DNA from: Nocardia wallacei
GTDB taxonomy: Bacteria > Actinomycetota > Actinomycetes > Mycobacteriales > Mycobacteriaceae
Length of the DNA: 42,317 bases
Direction of reading: 5' to 3'
Assembly (NCBI RefSeq): GCF_029869545.1
Contig: NZ_JARWQD010000337.1
Coordinates: 1-42,317, forward strand
In this document: piece after piece, positions 33,483 to 40,383 of the stretch
Numbering within the stretch: the stretch's first letter is position 1
Layout: every line of letters starts with the position of its first letter
Notes under the pieces: model-generated
Seen by the model: only the letters and a program-made list of their open reading frames with translations
What the model was told of the DNA's origin: nothing
Databases searched by the model: none
Made by a program: the position numbers and the translations under genes

Positions 33483-33667
33483 CTGACGGTCAGCCTACCC
33501 TCGGTTACCGTCGTACGCCAACCCCCTGTCGCCGAAATCGCAATGCGCACAATAAGTTTGGCGATCCCTGCCGAAAGTTTCGGGTACCCGTCGCAACCTG
33601 GCAGCAGACCCGCACGGACTCGGACAGCCGACCCTCGAGCCCTGGTCGGCAGGGGGAGCGCGGCGAT

Positions 33668-34195
33668 TCAGGCCGCGAGCAGCATGGCCAGCACGGCGGT
33701 GTCCGGATCGCTGTTGGGATCCACGCCCACCCGGCTCACCATGGTGTTCACCGTGCCGTCGAGTTCGGCCTCCACCCATGCCGCGCGGTGCTCCAAGCCC
33801 AGGTGCGGCACTCCCGGCAGCAGCACGCAGCCCGACGCCGCGCCCGTGGATTCCGGCAGCGCCGGGCGCGTCTCCGACGGTGGATGCAGCATGATCAGCG
33901 CGGGCGGCACGTGATCGGCGAATCGGCCGGGCTCGACGGCCTCGTCGCCCAGCACCGGCCCCTCGGCCAGCACCAGGCCGATCGTGCCCGGCTCCGGGTC
34001 GTCGGGGAGATCCTCGCGGGCCCCGAAGACGGTGGAGGTGGCCAGCAGCCCGGGGAGGCTGGCGACCCGGACCGCCAGGACGAGCAACTGCGCCCACTCC
34101 TTGGTGGTGTCGGGCCAGCGGCCGCCGATGAGGAAACCCCGCAGTAGTCCGTGCGCCTGGAAGGGCGTGACCAGTACCTGATCGTTCGTGCGCAT
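33668..34195 (-). CDS. Conserved hypothetical protein (Rv3847-like)
   Basis: A 175-residue soluble protein starting MRTNDQVLVTPFQAHGLLRG, with no signal peptide, no TM helix and no motif that I recognise. Its length and its place directly downstream of sodA on the same strand resemble M. tuberculosis Rv3847 (recalled synteny). GGGAGG lies ahead of the ATG at 34195. The upstream promoter region carries HAIR-like and CIRCE-like inverted repeats. The ~125 bases between its stop and the riboswitch show nothing clear. Confidence 0.78.
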   Translation of the reverse strand: MRTNDQVLVTPFQAHGLLRGFLIGGRWPDTTKEWAQLLVLAVRVASLPGLLATSTVFGAREDLPDDPEPGTIGLVLAEGPVLGDEAVEPGRFADHVPPALIMLHPPSETRPALPESTGAASGCVLLPGVPHLGLEHRAAWVEAELDGTVNTMVSRVGVDPNSDPDTAVLAMLLAA

Positions 34196-34222
34196 CGCTA
34201 CCTCCCGAGGAGCGAACCCGTC

Positions 34223-34243
34223 CTTGAGTTGTGAGTACCCGAG
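34223..34243. promoter_or_regulatory. HAIR-like (HspR-type) inverted repeat
   Basis: CTTGAGT-N7-ACCCGAG matches the HspR consensus CTTGAGT-N7-ACTCAAG at 12 of 14 positions, with a perfect left half, 28 bases upstream of the Rv3847-like start. Confidence 0.4.
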
Positions 34244-34260
34244 AATGACGCAAACAATGT

Positions 34261-34288
34261 CTGGCACACAAGTACCAGAGAGTGCCAA
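34261..34288. promoter_or_regulatory. CIRCE-like inverted repeat
   Basis: CTGGCACAC-N10-GAGTGCCAA: the right half matches CIRCE GAGTGCTAA at 8 of 9 and the left half at 6 of 9. The spacer is 10 instead of 9. TGGCAC/GTGCCA inside it is a perfect inverted repeat. Confidence 0.35.
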
Positions 34289-34317
34289 ACCCCAGGTAAC
34301 AGGCCGGAAACACGAAA

Positions 34318-34348
34318 CCGGGCCCGCGAATCAGATTCGCGGGCCCGG
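34318..34348 (-). terminator. Terminator of sodA
   Basis: A perfect 14-bp stem (CCGGGCCCGCGAAT / ATTCGCGGGCCCGG) with loop CAG, 16 bases after the sodA stop. On the minus strand it is followed by a short T-rich stretch. Confidence 0.85.
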
Positions 34349-34364
34349 TCGGGGTCGAGCGTTG

Positions 34365-34988
34365 TCAGCCGAAGACGAGACCCTTGGCCTGGGAGGTCGC
34401 CCGGGCGAAGCGCTCCTGCACATCGGCCCAGTTGACGACGTTCCAGAAGGCCTTGACGTAGTCGGCCTTGACGTTCTTGTACTGCAGGTAGAAGGCGTGC
34501 TCCCACATGTCGACCTGCAGCAGCGGGATGACGCCCAGCGGCACGTTGGCCTGCTGGTCGTACAGCTGGAACGTCAGCAGCTTCTGGCCCAGCTGGTCGT
34601 AACCCAGCACCGCCCAGCCGGAGCCCTGCAGGCCGTTGGCGGCGGCGGTGAACTGCGCGCGGAACTTGTCGAACGAGCCGAACTGGTCGTCGATGGCGGC
34701 GGCCAGCTCCCCGACCGGCTTGTCGCCGCCGTTCGGGGACAGGTTCTTCCACCAGATGGAGTGGTTGACGTGCCCACCCAGGTGGAAGGCCAGGTTCTTC
34801 TCGTTCAGGAAGATCGCGCCGTGGTCACCGGACTCGCGGGCGGCCTCCAGCTTCTCGAGCGCCGCGTTGGCACCGGCGACATAGGTCGCGTGGTGCTTGG
34901 AGTGGTGCAGCTCGTTGATCTGCCCGGAGATGTGCGGCTCCAGGGCGCCGTAGTCGTAATCCAGATCTGGCAGCGTGTACTCAGCCAC
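34365..34988 (-). CDS. sodA: Superoxide dismutase (Fe/Mn family)
   Basis: A 207-residue SodA that turns superoxide into oxygen and hydrogen peroxide. Metal ligands are H28 (NELHHSKH), H76 (GGHVNHSIWW), D160 and H164 (QVDMWEHAFY). No signal peptide is seen, as in mycobacterial SodA, which is nonetheless found outside the cell. Fe or Mn use cannot be fixed from sequence; the nearby Mn exporter with riboswitch makes Mn a reasonable thought. GTG start at 34988 behind AAGGGA. A 27-base palindromic element lies 30 bases upstream, and a strong terminator follows. Confidence 0.96.
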   Translation of the reverse strand: MAEYTLPDLDYDYGALEPHISGQINELHHSKHHATYVAGANAALEKLEAARESGDHGAIFLNEKNLAFHLGGHVNHSIWWKNLSPNGGDKPVGELAAAIDDQFGSFDKFRAQFTAAANGLQGSGWAVLGYDQLGQKLLTFQLYDQQANVPLGVIPLLQVDMWEHAFYLQYKNVKADYVKAFWNVVNWADVQERFARATSQAKGLVFG

Positions 34989-35017
34989 GATGTCCCTTCC
35001 TCATGATGTCGGGCCGT

Positions 35018-35044
35018 GTGCACCCGAGATTGTCTCGGGCGCAC
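35018..35044. promoter_or_regulatory. Palindromic element in the sodA promoter/leader
   Basis: GTGC-A-CCCGAGA-TTG-TCTCGGG-C-GCAC: two nested perfect arms (7 bp and 4 bp) form a 27-base hairpin or operator 30-56 bases upstream of the sodA GTG. The remaining 220 bases up to the next gene show no other clear element. Confidence 0.55.
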
Positions 35045-35269
35045 CCAACCATCATTCGTACACCCGCTCGGTTGCAACCGGGTTCCATGCCCCCGGATTC
35101 CGAACCCGGCCGGTGTCCCACGGTGTGGACGCCGACCGGCGGCGATCCGGGCCGCCGGCACCGACGACGCTAGTACCCACGGGCGCTGTTTGCCTCTGTC
35201 GAATGACCGGCACGGGCGCGATTAACCGCCCGCCCGGGAAAAAGGCGGGATGACGTGGGGAAGCGGAGG

Positions 35270-35881
35270 CTACATGGGGGGTGCGACGTCGGGCAGCATG
35301 GTGCGCGGATCGCAGGCGTCGTGCGCCTTCCACCAGCGCCGGCCCCCGTCGGCGAATTCGGCCGGGGTGAGCGGGCGGCCGTCGGCGGTCTCCACCTCGA
35401 GGCCCTCGAACCACACCCGCACGTCGAGTTCGCGGGGATCGACGCCCTCCTGCTGCGAGAATTCCAGCACGTGGACGGCCGGGCTGTCGCTGACCGCGGT
35501 GTCGAGGCTCAGCAGCTCGCCCCACAGCGCCCAGCCGCTGTCGTCGACGTCGATGAAATCCCAGCCGTGCAGCGCGCCGCCGCCGAAACTGGCGATCGCC
35601 TCGCCGAGGGTGTCCAGGGTGAGGGGGGAGATCTGCGGTTCCAGGTCGTCCCACTCCTGCCTGCGCAGGGACGCGGCGACCCGGCTGACCCCGGTCAGCG
35701 TCAGGAATACGCGGCGGTCCTCGGGCGGCGGCCCGTCGGCCGGCAGGGTCAGCACCTCCAGTTCGAGTCGCAGCCGCGCGGCGGCCGCATCGACCGTGAC
35801 ACCGAGGCAGGTGGCCTCGGAGAGCGCGGTGTTCAGCCCGGCCGCATCCAATCCGTCGAGTAACCCCCTGCTCGCGTCCAT
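35270..35881 (-). CDS. Conserved hypothetical actinobacterial protein
   Basis: A 203-residue acidic soluble protein with strong GC3 bias, so clearly coding, but of no family I recognise. It contains several Trp-bearing strands (WDDLEPQISP, GWDFIDVDDSGWALWGELLS) and VHVLEFSQQEG, which suggests a compact alpha/beta domain. The C-terminal part has PAEFADGGRRWWKAHDACDP. The ATG at 35881 opens MDASRGLLDGLD. Upstream of sodA on the same strand but 281 bases away, so probably a separate unit. Confidence 0.75.
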   Translation of the reverse strand: MDASRGLLDGLDAAGLNTALSEATCLGVTVDAAAARLRLELEVLTLPADGPPPEDRRVFLTLTGVSRVAASLRRQEWDDLEPQISPLTLDTLGEAIASFGGGALHGWDFIDVDDSGWALWGELLSLDTAVSDSPAVHVLEFSQQEGVDPRELDVRVWFEGLEVETADGRPLTPAEFADGGRRWWKAHDACDPRTMLPDVAPPM

Positions 35882-36059
35882 GGTCCAAGGCTACCGACGA
35901 AGCAGCCCGGAGCCCGGGATTTCAGTTTCTCGCTAGTGTTGTCGTTTTTTTCGAAAGTCATGGGAACCGAACCGGCGGACGTCTCGTCCAAGTAGTTGTC
36001 GGGACCACGCCGCGGATCTCGGATACGTACCCGACCTGCGGTGTGGCCCCGCTTCGGCG

Positions 36060-36109
36060 GCGGGTGACCGCTCCGGGATGAGGAGGGGAGTCTCGGATCG
36101 GTCACCCGC
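36060..36109. repeat. 11-bp perfect inverted repeat with 28-base loop
   Basis: GCGGGTGACCG (36060-36070) and CGGTCACCCGC (36099-36109). It belongs to a 482-base intergenic region (35882-36363) with no gene, which also contains the perfect 12-bp palindrome GGTCGATCGACC (36145-36156), an AT-rich T7 stretch near 35944 and DnaA-box sequences. Confidence 0.7.
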
Positions 36110-36171
36110 ATGCGCTGCGTAGGCTCCGCCCGCCCGATCCGGGTGGTCGATCGACCGGCTCACCGTAAACC

Positions 36172-36201
36172 TGTGGATCAGGTTGTGGATTATGTGGATA
36201 A
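36172..36201. promoter_or_regulatory. Cluster of three DnaA-box-like sequences
   Basis: TGTGGATCA (36172), TGTGGATTA (36184) and TGTGGATAA (36193) lie in the same orientation; the last two are contiguous. The third is the exact complement of the strong box TTATCCACA and the others differ by one base. The local sequence is AT-rich for this genome. No rnpA, rpmH, dnaA or dnaN is present, so this is not oriC itself. Confidence 0.6.
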
Positions 36202-36363
36202 CTAAGGCCGGGATATACACAGTCCGGGCTGGTGCGGGGGATGCGCCCGGGTATCACCGCCGGAACAGACCGCACGTTCGGGCCCCGCATGTCTCGCGCC
36301 GCGGCGGGGCGCAAGACCGGCGGAACTCCACGCACGTCCGGCGCCCGTGGCAGGATCGGAACC

Positions 36364-36732
36364 GTGACGAGCCCCGAAGTTCCGTCGGTGCCGGTCGACG
36401 AAGTGCCCGCCGAGTTCGACGCCGCCGTGCCCGCCGCGGCCGGATCCAGTGCCATCCTGCTCGACGTCCGCGAGGACGACGAATGGCAGCTCGGACACGC
36501 GCCCGGCGCCCTGCACATTCCGATGGCCGACGTTCCGGCGAGGGTCGATGAGCTCGACTACGACTCCGACATCTACGTCGTCTGCCGCCAGGGCGGCCGG
36601 TCCATCGAGGTGGTGAAGTACCTGGCGCACGTCGGATTCGACGCCGTCCACGTCGTCGGTGGCATGGTCGCGTGGCAGCGCTCCGGCCGCCCGCTGACGG
36701 GCGCGGACGGGCACGAGGCGAGGATCTACTGA
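36364..36732 (+). CDS. Rhodanese-domain sulfurtransferase
   Basis: A 122-residue single-domain rhodanese, a cytosolic persulfide carrier. It has AILLDVREDDEWQLGHAPGA, HIPMADVPARVDEL and the active-site loop VVCRQGGRS with Cys74; GFDAVHVVGGMVAWQ is the usual C-terminal motif. The loop CRQGGRS is close to that of thiosulfate sulfurtransferases, but the donor is unknown. The GTG at 36364 (VTSPEVPSV) is preferred to an in-frame ATG 44 codons upstream, because that stretch covers the DnaA-box region's downstream flank and lacks family likeness. Its last codons lie in a 41-bp repeat. Confidence 0.9.
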   Translation: MTSPEVPSVPVDEVPAEFDAAVPAAAGSSAILLDVREDDEWQLGHAPGALHIPMADVPARVDELDYDSDIYVVCRQGGRSIEVVKYLAHVGFDAVHVVGGMVAWQRSGRPLTGADGHEARIY

Positions 36733-36834
36733 TGGCCCACGGCTCCGGACGACACGAGGCGAGGATCTACTGATGGCCCACGGCTTCCGACGACACGAGG
36801 CGAAGGTCGACTGATGGCCCACGGCTTCCTATGA
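36712..36834 (+). repeat. Three 41-bp tandem copies spanning the rhodanese 3' end
   Basis: CACGAGGCG anchors start at 36712, 36753 and 36794, an exact 41-bp period, with few substitutions between copies. Each unit holds ...TACTGATGGCCCACGG... so that a stop and a start overlap (TGATG). This gives mini-ORFs 36732-36773 (MAHGSGRHEARIY), 36773-36814 (MAHGFRRHEAKVD) and 36814-36834 (MAHGFL), each overlapping the previous by one base. Confidence 0.85.
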
Positions 36835-36865
36835 CACAGCTACCGAGGAAAGGGGGCGGCGCCCG

Positions 36866-37939
36866 ATGAGTACGGTCGTGCAGCCCTGCGCCCGCTGCGG
36901 GTCGCGCTGGGCGGTGCAGGGCAGGCCGATGCACTGGTGCCCGCGCTGCCGCGGCGTGCTGCTGTCTCCGGCACCGGTGGACGCTCCCGCCGAGCATCGC
37001 AACTACCGCTGGGTGGCCCGGCCGCCGGGGCGGCATCCGCGCACCGGCCGGTCCGCCCGCCCCGCCCGGTCCGCGCCGTCGACCCCCCGCTACACCGAGA
37101 TGCCGCGCTGGGGCCTGCGGGACGAGCCGCCGCGCCCGGCGTCCGTCGCCCGCCATCCGCTGTCCCGGCTGACCGACCGTCTCGACCGCCTGCTGGTGAT
37201 CACGACCGTCGTGTTCGCGGCGGCGGGCATCGCCGAATTCGGGCGGTATCTGATCCTGCTGCGCAACCGCACCCGCCTGATTCATCCCGCGCTGCTGCTG
37301 ATCTCGGATATCGCGGTGTACGTGACCGCCGTGCTCGCCCTGCTGTTCGCGCTGGCCGGTGCCCTCGCGCTGGTCGGCTGGCTGATCGACGCCCGGCGGG
37401 CCGCGTACACGCGCGACGGGCGGCGCGATCCACGGTCGCTGCCGATGCTGCTGGGCGGCTGCGTGATTCCCGGGGTGAACCTGATCTGGCCGGGCGTCTT
37501 CCTGATGGAACTGGTCCGGCGGCGCGGCGGGGACCCCCGGGTCGTGCGGGCGGTGCGGATCTGGTGGTGCGCGTGGGTGCTCAACGGCGCGATGGTGATC
37601 GCCGCGCTGTGCTGGCGTACCGCCGGATCGCTGCAGGCCCAGGCCGACGGTGTGATGTTCACCGTCTGGACCGATCTGGTGGCCGCCGCCGTCGCCGTGC
37701 TGTCGCTGTGGGTCGTCAGATTGATCGAGGGTCGTGACCTGCGCGGTCGCGTCCGGATGCCGAAGCGGTGGGTCGCGTCGGTGGGTCCGGCGGCTCCGGT
37801 CATCGAGCCCGTGCACCCGGTGGCGGAAAGCGATGGGCGCGCGCCGGATTCGGCGGTCGGGAAGAATGACGGCTCCGATGCGGAGCCCGAGGTGGCGTCC
37901 GAGGCCGGATCCGAGCAGGAGGAGGTCATGGCGAAGTGA
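36866..37939 (+). CDS. DUF4328 membrane protein with N-terminal zinc ribbon (Rv3843c-like)
   Basis: A 357-residue protein. Residues ~8-29 form a Cys4 zinc ribbon (CARCGSRWAVQGRPMHWCPRC). A Pro/Arg-rich linker leads to about five TM helices (LLVITTVVFAAAGIAEFGRY, LLISDIAVYVTAVLALLFAL), with DUF4328 features WLIDARRAAYTRDGRRDPRS and GVNLIWPGVFLMELVRR. An acidic C-terminal tail ends EEVMAK. Function unknown. It overlaps glpQ1 by four bases (GTGA), the same order as Rv3843c-glpQ1 in M. tuberculosis as I recall it. Confidence 0.88.
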   Translation: MSTVVQPCARCGSRWAVQGRPMHWCPRCRGVLLSPAPVDAPAEHRNYRWVARPPGRHPRTGRSARPARSAPSTPRYTEMPRWGLRDEPPRPASVARHPLSRLTDRLDRLLVITTVVFAAAGIAEFGRYLILLRNRTRLIHPALLLISDIAVYVTAVLALLFALAGALALVGWLIDARRAAYTRDGRRDPRSLPMLLGGCVIPGVNLIWPGVFLMELVRRRGGDPRVVRAVRIWWCAWVLNGAMVIAALCWRTAGSLQAQADGVMFTVWTDLVAAAVAVLSLWVVRLIEGRDLRGRVRMPKRWVASVGPAAPVIEPVHPVAESDGRAPDSAVGKNDGSDAEPEVASEAGSEQEEVMAK

Positions 37940-38703
37940 GCCGAGACAGTCGCGCACCGTTCGTGGTGGCGCACCGGGGCGCATCGGGCACGCGCCCAGA
38001 GCACACCCTGGCGGCCTTCGAGCTGGCGTTGCAGGAGGGTGCCGACGGTGTCGAATGCGATGTCCGGCTGACGCGCGACGGGCACCTGGTGTGCGTGCAC
38101 GACCGCACCGTGGACCGGACCTCCTCGGGCACCGGGCTGGTGAGCGAGCTGAGCCTGGACGAACTGCGCGAGCTGGACTTCGGCGCCGACGACGCGCCGG
38201 CCGGCGTGGTCACCCTCGGCGAGCTGATCTCGCTGGTGCTGGACTGGCGCAGCCGCCCCACCAAGCTGTTCATCGAGACCAAGCATCCGGTGCGCTACGG
38301 CGCGCTGGTGGAGGCCAAGGTGCTGGCCGAGTTGCAGCGTTTCGGGATCGCGACGCCGGCGTCGGCCGATCATTCGCGCGCGGTGGTGATGTCGTTCGCC
38401 GCCACCGCGGTGTGGCGCATCCGGCGGTCGGCGCCGCTGCTGCCCACGGTGCTGCTCGGCGAGTCGTCGCGGTATCTCGGCGGCAGCGCCGCGACCACGG
38501 TGGGCGCCACCGCCGTCGGGCCCTCGGTGAAGACCCTGCGCGAGCATCCGGACCTGGTCGACAAGGCCGCCGCGGCCGGGCGGGCCACCTACTGCTGGAC
38601 CGTCGACGCCGCCGAGGACGTCAAGCTCTGCGCCGATCTCGGCGTCAGCTGGATCGCCACCAATCACCCGGGCCGTACCAAAGCGGTACTGGCCACGGTA
38701 TGA
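37936..38703 (+). CDS. glpQ1: Glycerophosphodiester phosphodiesterase
   Basis: A 255-residue GDPD TIM-barrel enzyme that hydrolyses glycerophosphodiesters to glycerol-3-phosphate and an alcohol. Catalytic and metal residues are visible: VVAHRGASGTRPEHT (HRG and E), VECDVRLTRDGHLVCVHD (E-x-D and HD), and KLFIETKH. No signal peptide, so cytosolic. GTG start overlapping the DUF4328 gene by four bases, implying coupled translation. Confidence 0.94.
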   Translation: MSRDSRAPFVVAHRGASGTRPEHTLAAFELALQEGADGVECDVRLTRDGHLVCVHDRTVDRTSSGTGLVSELSLDELRELDFGADDAPAGVVTLGELISLVLDWRSRPTKLFIETKHPVRYGALVEAKVLAELQRFGIATPASADHSRAVVMSFAATAVWRIRRSAPLLPTVLLGESSRYLGGSAATTVGATAVGPSVKTLREHPDLVDKAAAAGRATYCWTVDAAEDVKLCADLGVSWIATNHPGRTKAVLATV

Positions 38704-38755
38704 CTCGCGTGCCCCTGCGCCGTGTGCCCAATCCGACACTGTAGGTTCACCGTTC

Positions 38756-39679
38756 GTGGGTAAGAGCAAGCGCAACAGTCCCAAGCCCGACAGCAATCGG
38801 GCCCAGCGTCTCGCCGAGCGCCGCGCGGCACAGGAGCGGGCGGCGCAGGCCGCGACGCGCCCGTTCGCCGGACTGGCCGCCGAATGCGATCTCGTTGCGC
38901 TACGGGAGTTCGTGCCGTCGGCCACCGCGACGCTGAAGCTGTCCACCGGTGTCGCCGCCAAGCGTCCCGTCACGCTGGCCACGGTGCTGCCCGGGGCGGT
39001 GGCCGCCCTGGTGCGCGCGAGTGACGAGCCGTCCGGATTCGTCGGCGCCCAGGTGCAGTTCCAGTCCGGCGACCCGGCCGCCGATCTGGCCGCCGCCGTG
39101 CTGTGGACGCAAACCGCCGAGCCCGGCGAGTCGCTGCAGGCCGCCGCGGCCGCCGACGATGCGGTACCGGCGCTGGATCAGGTGATCGATCCCGGCGCGG
39201 GCCTAGATCTGACCGTGCACCAGGACTTCGACTGGTGGGTGCCCGAGGGCGTGACGCCCGATCCGCAGGTCGCCGCGACCATCGAACAGGCCAACCAGGC
39301 GATCATGCCGTCGGACCGGCTGGAACTGGGCGGGGATGCGATCGGCGCGGCCTGGTGGGTCGATGCCGGGGAGAAGGCCCACCTGCGCTGGGTCCGCCCC
39401 GAGGACGAGGACGCGCTGATGCTCGCGCTGGCCCGGGTGCACGCCGCCGGTGGGCTGCAGCTCGGCGAGGGCTCCCGGTTCGCCGGGTCGTTCCGCACCC
39501 ACGGGCTGCTGGTTCCGGTGTTCGACCTGGATCGGGAGCGGCATCCGAGCGAATGGGTCACTCCCGCACGGGAATTCGGCGCGCGGCTGGCCGAGGCGCT
39601 GGCCACGGACGCACCGTTGAGCTCCGACGAGCGGCGCTCACGCGACGGGCTGCGGTCGCGTCAGGTCACGCTGCGCTAG
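38756..39679 (+). CDS. DUF5926 family protein
   Basis: A 307-residue soluble protein. The first ~35 residues are basic (MGKSKRNSPKPDSNRAQRLA, then ERRAAQERAAQ), followed by an alpha/beta region with DLTVHQDFDWWVPEGVTPDP, AAWWVDAGEKAHLRWVRPED and SFRTHGLLVPVFDLDRE. These match the actinobacterial family DUF5926, sometimes annotated as a topoisomerase-II-like or SEC-C-type protein; no activity is established. GTG start at 38756; TAGGTT nine bases upstream fits a leaderless promoter. Confidence 0.85.
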   Translation: MGKSKRNSPKPDSNRAQRLAERRAAQERAAQAATRPFAGLAAECDLVALREFVPSATATLKLSTGVAAKRPVTLATVLPGAVAALVRASDEPSGFVGAQVQFQSGDPAADLAAAVLWTQTAEPGESLQAAAAADDAVPALDQVIDPGAGLDLTVHQDFDWWVPEGVTPDPQVAATIEQANQAIMPSDRLELGGDAIGAAWWVDAGEKAHLRWVRPEDEDALMLALARVHAAGGLQLGEGSRFAGSFRTHGLLVPVFDLDRERHPSEWVTPAREFGARLAEALATDAPLSSDERRSRDGLRSRQVTLR

Positions 39680-39700
39680 CGGTTCGAGGACGGCGAAAAG

Positions 39701-39726
39701 CTCGGCTCCGTACAGGCGGAGCCGAG
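39701..39726. terminator. Bidirectional terminator between DUF5926 and ferritin genes
   Basis: A perfect 10-bp stem CTCGGCTCCG / CGGAGCCGAG with loop TACAGG. On the minus strand it is followed by CTTTT, so it best serves the ferritin transcript. Confidence 0.8.
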
Positions 39727-39748
39727 CGTCGCTCACCGTGGGGGAACC

Positions 39749-40297
39749 TCAGATCGATCCGCCCGCCGCATGCGGCGCACCCGACGTATCGTCCGGTCCG
39801 CTCATCTCGCGGGAGACGAAATATTCCAGATCGAACAGGTTGCTGCCGGCGCGGTCGGCGACGGTGAGCAGCGTCGTCATCCGCGCGACCTCCTCGACCT
39901 GCTCCTTCAGGAACCACTGCATGAACTGCTCGCCCAGATAGTCGCCCTCTTCCCGGGCGGTGCTGGCCAGTTGGACGATCTGATCGGTGACCGTCTTCTC
40001 CTGGGACAGGGCCAGGGCGATGGGCTCGCGGGCATTCTCGAATTTCGACTTCGCGCCGTCGATACCGGACAGCTCGATACTCATATCGCGATCGAGGAAG
40101 TACTGCGCGATCATCATCGCGTGGTTGCGTTCCTCGACGGCCTGCTTGTAGAAGTACTTCGCCAACACCGGAAGATCGGCATTGTCGAACCATACCGCGA
40201 TTGCGATGTACTGATGTTCGGCATTGAATTCGTGCCGAATCTGGTCGTGGAGCAAGCTGTGGAACTTGCTGCGTGGGGTTTCGGGGTGGCTGGACAT
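39749..40297 (-). CDS. bfrB: Ferritin with complete ferroxidase centre (BfrB-like)
   Basis: A 182-residue non-haem ferritin subunit forming 24-mer iron-storage cages. Ferroxidase ligands can be placed by comparison with M. tuberculosis BfrB: Glu23 (IRHEF), Glu56 and His59 (AVEERNHAM), the Glu in LSQEKTV, and Gln in WFLKEQVEE. Core-lining and C-terminal sequence end SGAPHAAGGSI, as in mycobacterial BfrB. The ATG at 40297 (MSSHPETP) fits family length. It has an IdeR-like box upstream and lies 86 bases behind a second, divergent ferritin. Confidence 0.95.
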   Translation of the reverse strand: MSSHPETPRSKFHSLLHDQIRHEFNAEHQYIAIAVWFDNADLPVLAKYFYKQAVEERNHAMMIAQYFLDRDMSIELSGIDGAKSKFENAREPIALALSQEKTVTDQIVQLASTAREEGDYLGEQFMQWFLKEQVEEVARMTTLLTVADRAGSNLFDLEYFVSREMSGPDDTSGAPHAAGGSI

Positions 40298-40364
40298 GAG
40301 CACGACATTAATGCTGGTTATCGCGCTTGTCATCCAAGTGCACCCTTATTGAGTACAACCTTAT

Positions 40365-40383
40365 TGAGGCAAGTATTGCCTAA
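40365..40383. promoter_or_regulatory. IdeR/DtxR-like iron box upstream of bfrB
   Basis: TGAGGCAAGTATTGCCTAA is an inverted repeat (AGGCAA/TTGCCT) with the AGG...CCTAA ends of IdeR boxes (TWAGGTWAGSCTWACCTWA), though the centre deviates. It begins right after the stop of the upstream ferritin gene. Next to it, CCTTATTGAG is repeated at 40344 and 40359. In mycobacteria IdeR activates bfrB through tandem upstream boxes. Confidence 0.5.
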
